A stretch of 64,000 bases of DNA from JBFLVU01 sp964589625 (GCA_964589625.1 CAZPSH010000007.1:1-64000), one strand, 5' to 3'. Positions 34,274 through 42,884 are shown, counted from the stretch's first letter. The notes: generated from the letters alone by a model not told the origin. A program made the numbers and translations.

Positions 34274-35456
34274 AGCCGATTCCCTCGGACTGCGCCCCAC
34301 GGTCCTCCGCGTGGACCTGGACGCGCTGTCTCTCAACGTTTCTACCCTGAGGACCGCCGGCGGGGACCGCCCCTTGCTGGCCGTCGTGAAGGCGAACGGG
34401 TACGGGTGCGGTGCGGGTCCCGTGGCCCGGGCGGCTCTGCGGGGGGGCGCTTCCTGGCTGGGCGTTGCCATGGCCGAGGAGGCCGTCCAGCTTCGCGATC
34501 GGGGGATTTCCGCCCCCATCCTCATGCTGGGTCCCGTTCCTCCCCGTCAGGCGAGTTTGCTTCTCGATTTTGACCTCACCCCCGCCGTCTACTCCACCTC
34601 GTTTCTCCGCGCGGTGGAAGAGGCCGCGGAGGCGGCCGGGCGCAGCGTTGAGGTCCACCTCAAGCTGGACTCGGGGATGGGCCGGGTGGGGTTCCGCCCC
34701 GAGGAGATCCCCCACCTGCTCGGAGCTCTGAGGGCGTCTCCCCACGTGTCGGTCACGGGCGTATTCTCCAACCTGGCCAGCGCCGACGACCTGGGTTCGG
34801 GTCAGACGGCAAGCCAAATTCGTATTTTCCAGGATATGGTCGAAACGCTACGGCGGGCCGGGATCGAGCCGGCCTGGATTCACCTGGCCAACTCCTCAGG
34901 CCTTCTCGCCCATCCCGAAACGCACTTGACCCTATGCCGACCGGGACTCACGCTCTTCGGCCTCCGGCCCTCCCACGACCTACCCGACCCGGGGTTGAGG
35001 CCCGTCCTCTCCTTTTCCACTCAGGTCGCCCAGATCAAGCAAGTGCCCCCGGGCACGCCCGTGGGATACGGCGCCACCTACGTCACCTCCGGGCCGAAGC
35101 GCCTGGGAATTCTGCCGGTGGGGTACGGGGACGGCCTTCCGAGGGCCCTGGGGAACGTGGGCCACGTGCTCGTCGAGGGCGCCGCGTGTCCCCTCGTGGG
35201 ACGCGTATCCATGGACCTCGTGGCGGCGGACCTTGACCCGGCGCCGGGCACCGAAGAGGGTAGCCCGGTCTGCCTATGGGGTCGCGACGGGGCTCTGGAG
35301 GCGGGTCCATGGGATTGGGCCCGGTGGTCCGGGACCATCCCTTACGAGGTGATGACCGGGATTTCCTGCCGTGTGGCCCGGCGCTACGCGGAGCAGGGCC
35401 GCGAGTGGACCGAGCTCCTGCTGAACTCCGGGGGGATTTCAGCCCGGGGAACGTGA
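34266..35456 (+). CDS. alr: Alanine racemase
   Basis: Interconverts L- and D-alanine for peptidoglycan synthesis. The 396-residue fold-type III PLP enzyme shows the PLP lysine in VVKANGYGCG and the second-base tyrosine in VGYGATYVTSG, with LPVGYGDGLPR and VGRVSMDLVAADL after it. It starts with GTG overlapping dnaB by 8 bp, as often seen. Its 3' end overlaps the converging CPBP gene by 18 bp. Confidence 0.96.
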   Translation: MSEADSLGLRPTVLRVDLDALSLNVSTLRTAGGDRPLLAVVKANGYGCGAGPVARAALRGGASWLGVAMAEEAVQLRDRGISAPILMLGPVPPRQASLLLDFDLTPAVYSTSFLRAVEEAAEAAGRSVEVHLKLDSGMGRVGFRPEEIPHLLGALRASPHVSVTGVFSNLASADDLGSGQTASQIRIFQDMVETLRRAGIEPAWIHLANSSGLLAHPETHLTLCRPGLTLFGLRPSHDLPDPGLRPVLSFSTQVAQIKQVPPGTPVGYGATYVTSGPKRLGILPVGYGDGLPRALGNVGHVLVEGAACPLVGRVSMDLVAADLDPAPGTEEGSPVCLWGRDGALEAGPWDWARWSGTIPYEVMTGISCRVARRYAEQGREWTELLLNSGGISARGT

Positions 35457-36215
35457 ACCGGAGAGGCGGAGACCCGCCGCCAGAATGGCCGTGCCCACCA
35501 AGGCCGCCCCCACCCATAACCACCCAGCGTTCTCCATGACATGCCCGTTTTCTTGGCCGAAATGCAAGGCCGCCAGGACCACCCCGTTGTGGGCCGCATG
35601 GCCCAGAACCGCCAGGGCCAGATTGCCGGTTCGGAGGACCACCACCGCGAGGCTCGCCCCGAGGAGGGCCACGGGCAGGAACCGGTACAAAGAGCCGTGG
35701 AACAGGCCGAAGGCGGCCCCGGAGAGAAGACAGGCCGGAAGGGCAGGGAACTCCCTGAGGGTGGCCAGCAGCGCCCCTCGAAAGAGGGCCTCCTCACAGA
35801 CCGCCGGAACCAGGGCGAAAGCGAAGCATTGGACTCCGATTGGGTAGGAGGAAAGAACTGCACGAAGTGCTTCGTCCTCCTGTCCGGCCCCGGGCAACCT
35901 CGAGAACCATGCGGCCACCGAAAGGGCCAGGAGAGATCCCCCGGAAACGAAGCAAAGGGCCGCAACCACCTGCGTCGGCCCTGGGCGGCGGAGGGGAAAG
36001 GCCAGGGAGGAGAATCCCCGAAGGCGAGCCCACAAGATCGAAGGGAGCAGGAACCCACCGATGGAGAGTCCCGCCGTGAGCGCCAGCGCGGCTCCGCCAC
36101 GAACCTCCGCGGGGGAGACCAGCGCCGCGGCCAGAAAGAAGACACCGGGCAGAGCGAGGAGGAGGAGGCCCTCGGCCGGCCGGGGGCCCGGACGATCTGA
36201 CCCGCGGCTATTCAT
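35439..36215 (-). CDS. CPBP family intramembrane protease
   Basis: A 258-residue Abi/CAAX-type membrane protein with about eight helices. All three motifs are present: EEALFRG (residues 141-147), FGLFHG and HAAHNG, so the metal site looks intact. Bacterial members act in membrane protein maturation or as bacteriocin immunity factors. The ATG at 36215 overlaps the zinc-finger gene's stop by 8 bp. The two genes form a small operon, so proteolysis linked to the neighbour is possible. Confidence 0.88.
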   Translation of the reverse strand: MNSRGSDRPGPRPAEGLLLLALPGVFFLAAALVSPAEVRGGAALALTAGLSIGGFLLPSILWARLRGFSSLAFPLRRPGPTQVVAALCFVSGGSLLALSVAAWFSRLPGAGQEDEALRAVLSSYPIGVQCFAFALVPAVCEEALFRGALLATLREFPALPACLLSGAAFGLFHGSLYRFLPVALLGASLAVVVLRTGNLALAVLGHAAHNGVVLAALHFGQENGHVMENAGWLWVGAALVGTAILAAGLRLSGSRSPG

Positions 36216-36489
36216 CCGAAGGCGGTCCCGCCGGCTGGGCGATCCGCAGCCGGTCGAGGCATCCGCGTAGCGCTTCTTGAACCTCTTCGCCGGAGAAGTT
36301 CGACGTCGCCCCGAAATTCTCCAGCGCCTTGCGTGTAGCCTCCATGGATTCCAAGAACCGGCGGCAGGGCTCGCAGGATTCCATGTGGCGCGAGAGTTCG
36401 GCGCAGAGTCCCGGGGCCAGATCGCCCTCGACCTGGTCGCAGATGCGCTCGAAGAGTTCCCGACAATGGTCGTGTCGCTCTTCCGCCAT
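36208..36489 (-). CDS. Putative zinc-finger anti-sigma-like protein
   Basis: A 93-residue protein with the anti-sigma zinc-finger pattern: a His/Cys pair near the N-terminus (HDHC) and H-x3-C-x2-C (HMESCEPC). It lacks the membrane helix found in most ZAS-type anti-sigma factors, so it would be cytoplasmic. No ECF sigma gene is adjacent. It is divergent from purE. Assignment as an anti-sigma factor rests on the Cys/His spacing only. Confidence 0.7.
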   Translation of the reverse strand: MAEERHDHCRELFERICDQVEGDLAPGLCAELSRHMESCEPCRRFLESMEATRKALENFGATSNFSGEEVQEALRGCLDRLRIAQPAGPPSDE

Positions 36490-36544
36490 GGGCCCTCCGA
36501 AACCACTCTACCAGCGGGGGGACGGGAGTCAAGATGAACGCCGC

Positions 36545-36573
36545 TTTTCCAGAACCCCCGCCCCTGGTACACT
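36545..36573 (+). promoter_or_regulatory. Candidate purE promoter
   Basis: TTTTCC (36545-36550) and TACACT (36568-36573) are 17 bp apart; the start codon is at 36611. Matches are three and four of six, so this is a modest call. Confidence 0.35.
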
Positions 36574-36610
36574 GCCCTTGGAAGGACCGCGAATCCGGAC
36601 AGGAGGTTCC

Positions 36611-37108
36611 ATGGCCGACCAGACGACGCTCGTGGCCGTCCTCATGGGGAGCGCATCGGATGCTCCCGCCCTCGAACCCTGCCTGCGAACCCTCAAGGGG
36701 TACGGAATTCCTTTCGCGGTGCGCGTTCTCTCGGCCCACCGTACTCCGGAGGAGACGGCCGAATTCGTCGCTCGGTCGGAGAAGGAGGGCGTCGAGGTCT
36801 TCATCGCGGCCGCGGGCATGGCCGCCCACCTGGCCGGGGCCGTGGCGGCCAGGACCGTTCGGCCCGTCATCGGACTCCCCGTGGCATCGGGCCCTCTCAA
36901 CGGCCAGGACGCCCTCCTATCCACGGTCATGATGCCCCCGGGCATCCCCGTGGCCACGGTGGCCGTCAACGGGGCCGCCAACGCGGCCACCCTCGCGGTC
37001 CAGATCCTGGCGGTCTCGCGTCCGGATCTCTTCCAAAAGCTGAAGGTCGGCCGGGAGGCCATGCGCCAGGAGGCTTTGGAGAAGGACCGCGGGCTGCCCA
37101 GGGACTAG
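36611..37108 (+). CDS. purE: N5-carboxyaminoimidazole ribonucleotide mutase PurE
   Basis: Purine biosynthesis step converting N5-CAIR to CAIR. The 165-residue protein has MGSASD, the catalytic histidine motif SAHRTPEET, and AAAGMAAHLAGAVAA. It fits class I PurE, which works with PurK, but purK is not in the window. The ATG at 36611 follows CAGGAGG. The gene begins a plus-strand run with tsaC and cobB, 12 bp before tsaC. Confidence 0.96.
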   Translation: MADQTTLVAVLMGSASDAPALEPCLRTLKGYGIPFAVRVLSAHRTPEETAEFVARSEKEGVEVFIAAAGMAAHLAGAVAARTVRPVIGLPVASGPLNGQDALLSTVMMPPGIPVATVAVNGAANAATLAVQILAVSRPDLFQKLKVGREAMRQEALEKDRGLPRD

Positions 37109-37119
37109 AGGACCCCCCC

Positions 37120-37749
37120 ATGCGACGGATCTCCATCGGCGACCCGTTGTGGATGGAGGCGTCCATCCGTCACTTGCGTTCCGGTTTGGTCTTGGCCGTA
37201 CCGACGGAGACCGTGTACGGGTTGGCGGGCGCCCTCCTTTCGCCGACCGCCGTGAACCGGATCATTGCCCTGAAGGGCCGTCCAGAGGACAAGGCCCTGC
37301 CCCTCCAGATGGCCTCCGCCGAGGCGGCCCTGGGCTTCGGCTTCGAGTTCTCTCCCATGGCGCGGCAGCTTGCGGCCCGCTTTTGGCCCGGCCCCCTGAC
37401 GCTGGTCCTGCCTCGCCCGCCGGCCCTTCCGCATTGGTTCGCCCCCGGCGCCTCTACTGCTGCCCTGCGGGTGCCGAGCCACGGGGCGACGCGGACCCTC
37501 CTCGAACGTTGGGGCAATCCCCTGGCCGTCACCAGCGCGAATCGGAGCGGGTACCGGGAGGCCGTTTCCGCCCGAGAGGTGGAGGAGATCTTTGCCGGGG
37601 CGGCCGATTTGCTTGTCGTCGACGGGGGCTCCGCTCCGGGGGGAAGCGCTTCCACCATCGTGGATGCCACAGGCCCGGCGCCGGTAATCCTTCGGACCGG
37701 CCCCGTATCCAAAGCGAGCATCGAGGAGGTGTGGCATGGGAGGGAGTGA
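37120..37749 (+). CDS. tsaC: Threonylcarbamoyl-AMP synthase (Sua5/YciO/YrdC family)
   Basis: Makes threonylcarbamoyl-AMP for the t6A modification of tRNA. The 209-residue protein is the single-domain type with VPTETVYGLAG, IIALKGRPEDKALPLQ, FWPGPLTLVLPRP and VTSANRSGY. The more distant YciO paralogue is less likely because KxR and SxN motifs look intact. It follows purE by 11 bp and overlaps cobB by 14 bp. Confidence 0.92.
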   Translation: MRRISIGDPLWMEASIRHLRSGLVLAVPTETVYGLAGALLSPTAVNRIIALKGRPEDKALPLQMASAEAALGFGFEFSPMARQLAARFWPGPLTLVLPRPPALPHWFAPGASTAALRVPSHGATRTLLERWGNPLAVTSANRSGYREAVSAREVEEIFAGAADLLVVDGGSAPGGSASTIVDATGPAPVILRTGPVSKASIEEVWHGRE

Positions 37750-38461
37750 AGGGGGATCCCTGGCCGTATTGACGGGGGCCGGGATCTCCGCAGAAAGCGG
37801 AATCGCCACGTTTCGCGGCTCCGGGGGCTTGTGGAACGACGCGCCCATCGAGGAAGTCGCCACGCCCCAGGGTTTCGAGAGAGACCCCAGGCGCGTGTGG
37901 GAGTTCTACGAAGCGCGGCGCCGGCAGGCGGGCTCCTGCCGGCCCAACGCCGGGCACGTGGGCCTGGCCCGCCTGGAGGTGCTTCTTGGGCCGGAACGCT
38001 TCACGCTCATCACCCAGAACGTGGACGGCCTCCACTTGTCGGCGGGAAGCCAGAACGTGCTGGAGGTCCACGGAAGCCTCTGGAGGGTGCGATGCACGGG
38101 CTGCGGCGTGGAGCGGGAGAACCGCACGGTCCCCTTCGAGGCTCTCCCTCCCCGGTGCCTCTGCGGCTCCATGCTCCGGCCAGCGGTGGTTTGGTTTGGG
38201 GAATACTTGCCCGCGGGAGTCTTCGAAAGGGCCATCGCCGCCGTAGAATCGTCCGCCCTCTTTCTAGTCGTCGGCACCTCGGCCCAGGTGGAGCCGGCGG
38301 CCGGCCTCGGCCGCATCGCTTCTCGCGCGGGAGCCGCGGTGTGGGAGGTGAATCCCGAGGAGACCCCCCTCACGGCCCTCAGCGACCGCTCCTGGCGTTC
38401 AGGGGCCGGCGCCGTCATGGACGAGGTGGTGGAGGCCGCCTGGCACTTCCTCAACCCGTGA
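37736..38461 (+). CDS. cobB: Sir2 family NAD-dependent protein deacylase
   Basis: Removes acyl groups from lysines using NAD. The 241-residue protein has GAGISAESGIATFRG, TQNVDGLH, and the catalytic histidine in VHGSLWRVRC. The zinc Cys pattern is CTGC followed about 19 residues later by CLCG. The class looks like class III (CobB) given the AxxGxxxER-type small residues in YEARRRQAG; a Tyr/Arg pair there (Y-E-A-R-R) is typical of desuccinylases. It overlaps tsaC by 14 bp. Confidence 0.93.
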   Translation: MGGSEGGSLAVLTGAGISAESGIATFRGSGGLWNDAPIEEVATPQGFERDPRRVWEFYEARRRQAGSCRPNAGHVGLARLEVLLGPERFTLITQNVDGLHLSAGSQNVLEVHGSLWRVRCTGCGVERENRTVPFEALPPRCLCGSMLRPAVVWFGEYLPAGVFERAIAAVESSALFLVVGTSAQVEPAAGLGRIASRAGAAVWEVNPEETPLTALSDRSWRSGAGAVMDEVVEAAWHFLNP

Positions 38462-38469
38462 AACAACGA

Positions 38470-38504
38470 GGAGCCCCCAGGGGCAAAGGCCCCTTCTCGG
38501 CTCC
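38470..38504. terminator. Candidate hairpin terminator after cobB
   Basis: Outer stem GGAGCC/GGCTCC and inner stem AGGGGC/GCCCCT form a two-step hairpin just after the cobB stop. A T-rich tract (TTTTGACA) appears only about 18 bases later, so it may be a weak terminator or merely structured. Confidence 0.4.
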
Positions 38505-38522
38505 ACACCCTCTCGAAGGGTT

Positions 38523-38551
38523 TTGACACAAGCCCTTTCTCTTGCTAGACT
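38523..38551 (+). promoter_or_regulatory. Strong sigma-70 promoter for the aldehyde dehydrogenase gene
   Basis: TTGACA (38523-38528, six of six) and TAGACT (38546-38551, four of six) are separated by exactly 17 bp. The start codon is at 38599, giving a leader of about 40 bases with CGGAGGA before the ATG. Confidence 0.7.
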
Positions 38552-38598
38552 TGGCCCTTAACGTTTCGGGCATCCCCCCGACGAGACCGGAGGAATCC

Positions 38599-40113
38599 AT
38601 GGCCAAAAAGCCCCCCGTTTACAAGAACTACATTAACGGCGAGTGGGTAGCCAGCCGCACCGGCAAGACCTTCGCCAACGTGAATCCCGCGAACACCGAC
38701 GACGTGATCGGCCTCTTCCAGGACAGCGACGAGCGCGACGTGAACGCCGCCGTGTCGGCGGCCAAGGCGGCCTTCCTGAAATGGCGCCTGGTCCCCGCCC
38801 CGAAGCGCGCCGAACTCGTCATGAAGCTGGGCCTCTGGCTCAAGGAGAACAAGGAGCGCCTGGCCCGCGACGCCACGCGCGAGATGGGCAAGATCCTGGC
38901 CGAGACGCGCGGCGACGTCCAGGAGGGCATCGACTGCTCGCTCTTCTGGTCCGGCGAGGGCCGCCGCATGTACGGCGAGACGACCCCCTCGGAACTGCCC
39001 AACAAGTTCGCCATGAGCGTCCGCCAGCCCATCGGGGTCTGCGCCCTCATCACGCCCTGGAACTTCCCCATGGCCATTCCTACCTGGAAGATGATGCCGG
39101 CCCTGGTGTGCGGAAACACGGTGGTCATCAAGCCGGCCACCCTCACGCCCCTCACCGTCTGGAACCTGGTGAAGGGCGCCGAGGCGGTGGGCTTCCCCAA
39201 GGGCGTCATCAACTACGTCACGGGCTCGGGCCGCAGGGTGGGAAACCCCCTCTGCGAACATCCCGACGTGTCTCTCGTTTCCTTCACGGGCTCCACCGAG
39301 GTGGGCCGCCAGATCAACCTGTCCTGCGCAAAGGACTTCAAGCGCGTGGGACTGGAGATGGGCGGCAAGAACGCCGTCATCGTCATGGACGACGCCAACC
39401 TGGAGCTGGCCGTTGACGGCGTGCTCTGGGGCGCCTTCGGCACGACCGGCCAGCGCTGCACGGCCACGAGCCGATGCCTGGTCCAGAGGGGCGTCTACAA
39501 GAAGTTCCTCGACGCCCTGGTGAAGCGCGCCAAGGCCCTGAAGGTGGGCGACGGCCTTGACGAGTCCACCCAGATGGGCCCCGCCGTGGACGAGGGCCAG
39601 CTCAAGACCGACCTCGAGTACGTGGCCATCGCCAAGAAGGAGGGCGCCAAGCTCCTCTGCGGAGGCAAGCGCCTCACGGGCAAGAAGTACGACAAGGGCT
39701 TCTTCGTGGAGCCCACCATCTTCGCCGACGTGAAGCCCTCCATGCGCCTCTTCAAGGAGGAGGTCTTCGGGCCCGTCCTGGCGGTGGTCCCCTTCAAGAC
39801 CTTGGAGGAGGCCGTGGCGATCCAGAACGACTGCCTGTACGGCCTTTCGGGCTCCATCTACACCCAGGACGTGAATTGGGCCTTCGCCGCCATGCGGGAC
39901 GTGCACACGGGTCTCTTCTATGTGAACGCACCCACGATCGGCGCCGAGATCCACCTGCCCTTCGGCGGCGTCAAGCAGACGGGCAACGGCCATCGCGAGG
40001 GGGGGAAGGAAGCCCTGGACCTCTTTTCCGAGTGGAAGGCCATTTACGTGGACTTCTCCGGCACGCTCCAGCGGGCTCAGATCGACACCGACGAGATCGT
40101 CAAGGTCCAGTAG
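38599..40113 (+). CDS. Aldehyde dehydrogenase (YcbD/ketoglutarate-semialdehyde dehydrogenase-like)
   Basis: A 504-residue NAD(P)-dependent aldehyde dehydrogenase. Catalytic Cys lies in GTTGQRCTATSR, catalytic Glu in LEMGGKNAV, and the nucleotide loop is FTGSTEVGRQ. The C-terminal block HLPFGGVKQTGNGHREGG and SEWKAIYVDFSG resembles the YcbD group. That would suggest alpha-ketoglutarate semialdehyde or a related sugar-acid intermediate as substrate, which is not certain. The ATG at 38599 follows CGGAGGAATCC. It has its own promoter and very strong GC3 bias, consistent with high expression. Confidence 0.93.
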   Translation: MAKKPPVYKNYINGEWVASRTGKTFANVNPANTDDVIGLFQDSDERDVNAAVSAAKAAFLKWRLVPAPKRAELVMKLGLWLKENKERLARDATREMGKILAETRGDVQEGIDCSLFWSGEGRRMYGETTPSELPNKFAMSVRQPIGVCALITPWNFPMAIPTWKMMPALVCGNTVVIKPATLTPLTVWNLVKGAEAVGFPKGVINYVTGSGRRVGNPLCEHPDVSLVSFTGSTEVGRQINLSCAKDFKRVGLEMGGKNAVIVMDDANLELAVDGVLWGAFGTTGQRCTATSRCLVQRGVYKKFLDALVKRAKALKVGDGLDESTQMGPAVDEGQLKTDLEYVAIAKKEGAKLLCGGKRLTGKKYDKGFFVEPTIFADVKPSMRLFKEEVFGPVLAVVPFKTLEEAVAIQNDCLYGLSGSIYTQDVNWAFAAMRDVHTGLFYVNAPTIGAEIHLPFGGVKQTGNGHREGGKEALDLFSEWKAIYVDFSGTLQRAQIDTDEIVKVQ

Positions 40114-40231
40114 GAGCGCCCCCCAGGGCGCGATCCACCCAGACCGAGGCCTTCCTTCCCCAGGGCGAGAGGAGGTCCGAAGTTCGCCGGGCCTCTTTTC
40201 GTCCTCGGCGGCACCGGCGCGGATTTTGGAG

Positions 40232-40237
40232 TACAAT
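40232..40237 (+). promoter_or_regulatory. -10-like TACAAT before the small ferritin-like gene
   Basis: TACAAT (five of six) lies 33 bp upstream of the ATG at 40270. No good -35 is visible. A weak call. Confidence 0.35.
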
Positions 40238-40269
40238 CGCTACAGGATTTGGAACGAACGGAGGTGGCC

Positions 40270-40503
40270 ATGGCCGAGTCTCGTCCCATGACGGAGCGCG
40301 AGCGGAAGCTGTTCGCGATCCTCCGAACGGCGATGGAGAGGGAGCGGGAGGCCCAGGCGATGTACACCGAGGCCGCGCAACTTTGCGACGACCCGGTGAT
40401 GAGGGCCGTCCTGGAAGGATTCCACGCGGATGAAAAGCGACACGAGCGCGAGGTGACGGCCCGCTACCACCAGTTCCGGAGCGCGTTTCCCTCGGAGGGC
40501 TGA
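40270..40503 (+). CDS. Small ferritin-like / rubrerythrin-fold protein
   Basis: A 77-residue protein forming two helices. The first has E-x6-Y spacing (EREREAQAMYTEAAQ), and the second carries the metal-type motif E-K-R-H-E (FHADEKRHERE). This looks like half of a ferritin-like four-helix bundle, so a dimer would be needed to complete a diiron site. The ATG at 40270 has GGAGG just upstream; a TTG at 40249 is in frame but worse. The function is unknown. Confidence 0.7.
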   Translation: MAESRPMTERERKLFAILRTAMEREREAQAMYTEAAQLCDDPVMRAVLEGFHADEKRHEREVTARYHQFRSAFPSEG

Positions 40504-40519
40504 TTTCGGCCCTGTTCCC

Positions 40520-42217
40520 TCAGTCCCCCGTGCCCGGTTCGCAGGTGAGCCCGCCGGCCGTTCCCACGGGCCGTGGCTCGCTCTTCTTTCCCGAGGGGCT
40601 CCACAGACCGTCCTTCCACTGCTGGACCTTGACCCGTCCCTTCGCCGTCCAGGTGGCGTTGCTGTTGTAGTCCCAGCCTAAGGTCTCGCTGTCACCCGCC
40701 CCCAGCGTGGTGATGAGGAAACGGTTGTCCAGGCCGCCGAAATAGGCGGCGGACTCGGCCGGAACAGGGCTGTCTCCGCCCGAGGGATCCACGGGAAACC
40801 AGCCGTAGTTCGGCAGATAGACCTCGACCCAGCGATGAAAGACGTCGTCCCGGCTCGCGTCGTCCCCCCGGATCACGACGGACCCGGCATAGCGGGCGGG
40901 CAGACCCGCGGCGTGGCACATGGCCAGCATGACGAAGGTGTACTCCGAGCACGAGCCGGACCCGCGAGATAGGACCGTGGGCGCCACGTTCCAACCGCCC
41001 ACGAGTTCGTAGCGCATTTTTTCCTGAATGTGCCGGTTGATCTTCCAGGCCATCCAATAGGGGTTCTTCTCCTCCTCAAGGGCTTCCCTCACGGCCCCTT
41101 GAATGACGGGATCGTCCAGGACGAGTTTGCTGTTGTTCTGGGTGTAGTTCCGACGGATTTCCTCGGGAATCTCGGTGAGGGAGCCCACCCGCTCCGGATC
41201 CACGAACCATCGGACCTGGTAAAGTTCGGCCAGGACTTCCATGGAGGCCCTCACCTCCTGACCCGGCCCCACGTCCCGAAAGCGCCAGTGGGCGCACCGC
41301 TGCCCCCACCGGTCCGTGACGTACCCGTCGGGCTCCGGAGTGAACCTGGGTGACGTGAGGAGCACTTGATTGGGGAGGTCCTGCGGCACGGCGATGTACA
41401 CGTCGAGGGTCTTCACGGTGCCAGGGCCGAAATTGCGCCAAGCCTCCCGGTACACCACCGATTCCCTCTTGGGCGAGCGCCGCACGTAGGGGGCCCGCCG
41501 GTCCGCCGAGAGGCGGTATAGTTTTCGCGTTTCAAAATCGGCGCTCCACAGGTGGGTGCCGTCCCACGCCAGCCCCGTGGGATAGGGGCCGGGCGACGGA
41601 AACTGGTCCAGGACGGCCCCCGTCCCCGGATGAACCCGGTAGATCGTGTCGGTGGTCCGGTCGCTCACGAAAAGAAACTGGCCGTCGTATGTCAGGCCGA
41701 TCTCCTGGCCACGGCGCCCGGGGCCACAGGCCGGGCAGGGAAAGGAGCGGAACGTGGTACCGTCGATCCGGTCGATGCGGACGAGCCCTCCGCCCCGGGC
41801 GTCCAGGGTCCACAGGGCGGCCCCGTCCCAGCCGATCCCCTCGGGGGCCTCCGTGTCCAGAGGAAGGGAGCGGACCGTCAGGCCCGAGGCCGGGTCGAGG
41901 GCGTAGGCGGTCTTCTCCGCGCCGTCCACGACCCAGAGCGCCTTCCCGTCCCATGCAAGACCCATCGGTTGGTATCCGGGGGCTTCGAGGGTCCGTTCGA
42001 TGCGGCCCGTCGCGGGATCCACGGCGTTCAGGGTGGCCGATTCCAGGTCCGCCAGCCAGAGCCGGCTTCCGTCCCAGGCCAGACCCGTGGGGGTCTTGAG
42101 TTCCGTCGAGAACTCCGCGACCACCGTCCCCGGAACTCCGCCCGCCGCCGCGGCCGCCAGGGTTGTGCAAACCAAGACCGTGATCCACGCCACTCTCGCC
42201 GCCCCGATTCCGTCCAT
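40520..42217 (-). CDS. Secreted beta-propeller protein with transglutaminase-like domain
   Basis: A 565-residue exported protein. After a signal peptide (about residues 1-26) come about five NHL/YVTN-like repeats (about 35-270) with the recurring GLAWDG-x-LW core. A beta domain follows, then a transglutaminase-like domain at about 390-500. The catalytic triad looks complete: Cys423 (GSGSCSEY), His461 (VFHRWVEV) and Asp477 (PVDPSGGD). Such enzymes act as peptidases or cross-linkers outside the cell; the substrate is unknown. The ATG at 42217 follows GGGAGGG. Confidence 0.88.
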   Translation of the reverse strand: MDGIGAARVAWITVLVCTTLAAAAAGGVPGTVVAEFSTELKTPTGLAWDGSRLWLADLESATLNAVDPATGRIERTLEAPGYQPMGLAWDGKALWVVDGAEKTAYALDPASGLTVRSLPLDTEAPEGIGWDGAALWTLDARGGGLVRIDRIDGTTFRSFPCPACGPGRRGQEIGLTYDGQFLFVSDRTTDTIYRVHPGTGAVLDQFPSPGPYPTGLAWDGTHLWSADFETRKLYRLSADRRAPYVRRSPKRESVVYREAWRNFGPGTVKTLDVYIAVPQDLPNQVLLTSPRFTPEPDGYVTDRWGQRCAHWRFRDVGPGQEVRASMEVLAELYQVRWFVDPERVGSLTEIPEEIRRNYTQNNSKLVLDDPVIQGAVREALEEEKNPYWMAWKINRHIQEKMRYELVGGWNVAPTVLSRGSGSCSEYTFVMLAMCHAAGLPARYAGSVVIRGDDASRDDVFHRWVEVYLPNYGWFPVDPSGGDSPVPAESAAYFGGLDNRFLITTLGAGDSETLGWDYNSNATWTAKGRVKVQQWKDGLWSPSGKKSEPRPVGTAGGLTCEPGTGD

Positions 42218-42253
42218 GGCTCCCTCCCGGCGTTCCCGATTCCGCCTGGGCTT

Positions 42254-42259
42254 ATTGTA
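42254..42259 (-). promoter_or_regulatory. -10-like TACAAT for the transglutaminase gene
   Basis: On the minus strand TACAAT (five of six) lies 36 bp before the start at 42217. No recognisable -35 is present. It lies just outside the 5' end of the divergent frameshifted gene. Confidence 0.35.
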
Positions 42260-42269
42260 TCCGATATGG

Positions 42270-42852
42270 TTGGCTCCCGCCCCCTTCCCGAATCGCAGGC
42301 TGCACGGCTTGGCCGCAACGGTCGAGTGGACCCAGGAAAGGTTCGTCACCACGGAAAACCTCCGATCCGTGGCCCGTACGGAGGACGTGAACCGGGGATG
42401 GGCGTGGAAGGGCGCCGCGGGGATCGATGCCGGCGGCCTGGGGCCAGACGAACCCGGCCCCTTCTTCCGGCCCTCCGCGAACAAAGACTGGAACCTATTT
42501 GAGGAGGGGGTCTGCCTGGCGGAGGCGAGGGTCCAGGGAAGACGAGCCGGGCGACTCTGGAGGGAGGGCCTGCTGTCGGCCTGGGTTACGGCCTACCTCC
42601 CGGGACCGGGCCGCCAGACCTACGCGGGCCGTTTCGGCGCGGATCTCGCCCTGCGGCTTCCGCCCGAAGGTTGGATGTATCCTGGGGGCGAGGACGGTCT
42701 CAGGGGCTGTCCGAACCACTTCCGGGCCGGGGACCGGCGCTGGGGCCTCTCCCTGGAGGACCGCGTGGTCACGGACCGTCGCCTTTCCCTTGGTGGACGG
42801 GCCCGGAGTGGGCGACTACCAAGTCGTCGTCGGTAACGACGTGAGATTCTGA
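42270..42852 (+). pseudogene. Unknown gene with apparent 3' frameshift
   Basis: Frame and codon pattern show a coding region read from about 42270: third positions are almost all G or C from the TTG there up to the codons CGC CTT TCC (about 42780-42788). After CTT GGT GGA this pattern breaks and the frame soon stops at TAA (42834-42836). Meanwhile the +1 frame becomes GC3-rich and reads LVDGPGVGDYQVVVGNDVRF to a TGA at 42852. Removing one T from CCCTT near 42790 joins the two. The protein, about 190 residues, is of no family I recognise. Its start is uncertain (TTG 42270 or TTG 42309). It could be a pseudogene, a sequencing error or programmed slippage. Confidence 0.55.
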
Positions 42853-42884
42853 GGGCCGGAGACAGCCGGCGCTCGGGAGGTTTG

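Noticed and set aside
38545..40236. 563-codon frame antisense to the aldehyde dehydrogenase gene
   Set aside because: The sense strand has catalytic Cys, Glu and a promoter. The antisense product is Leu/Gly/His-rich without domains.
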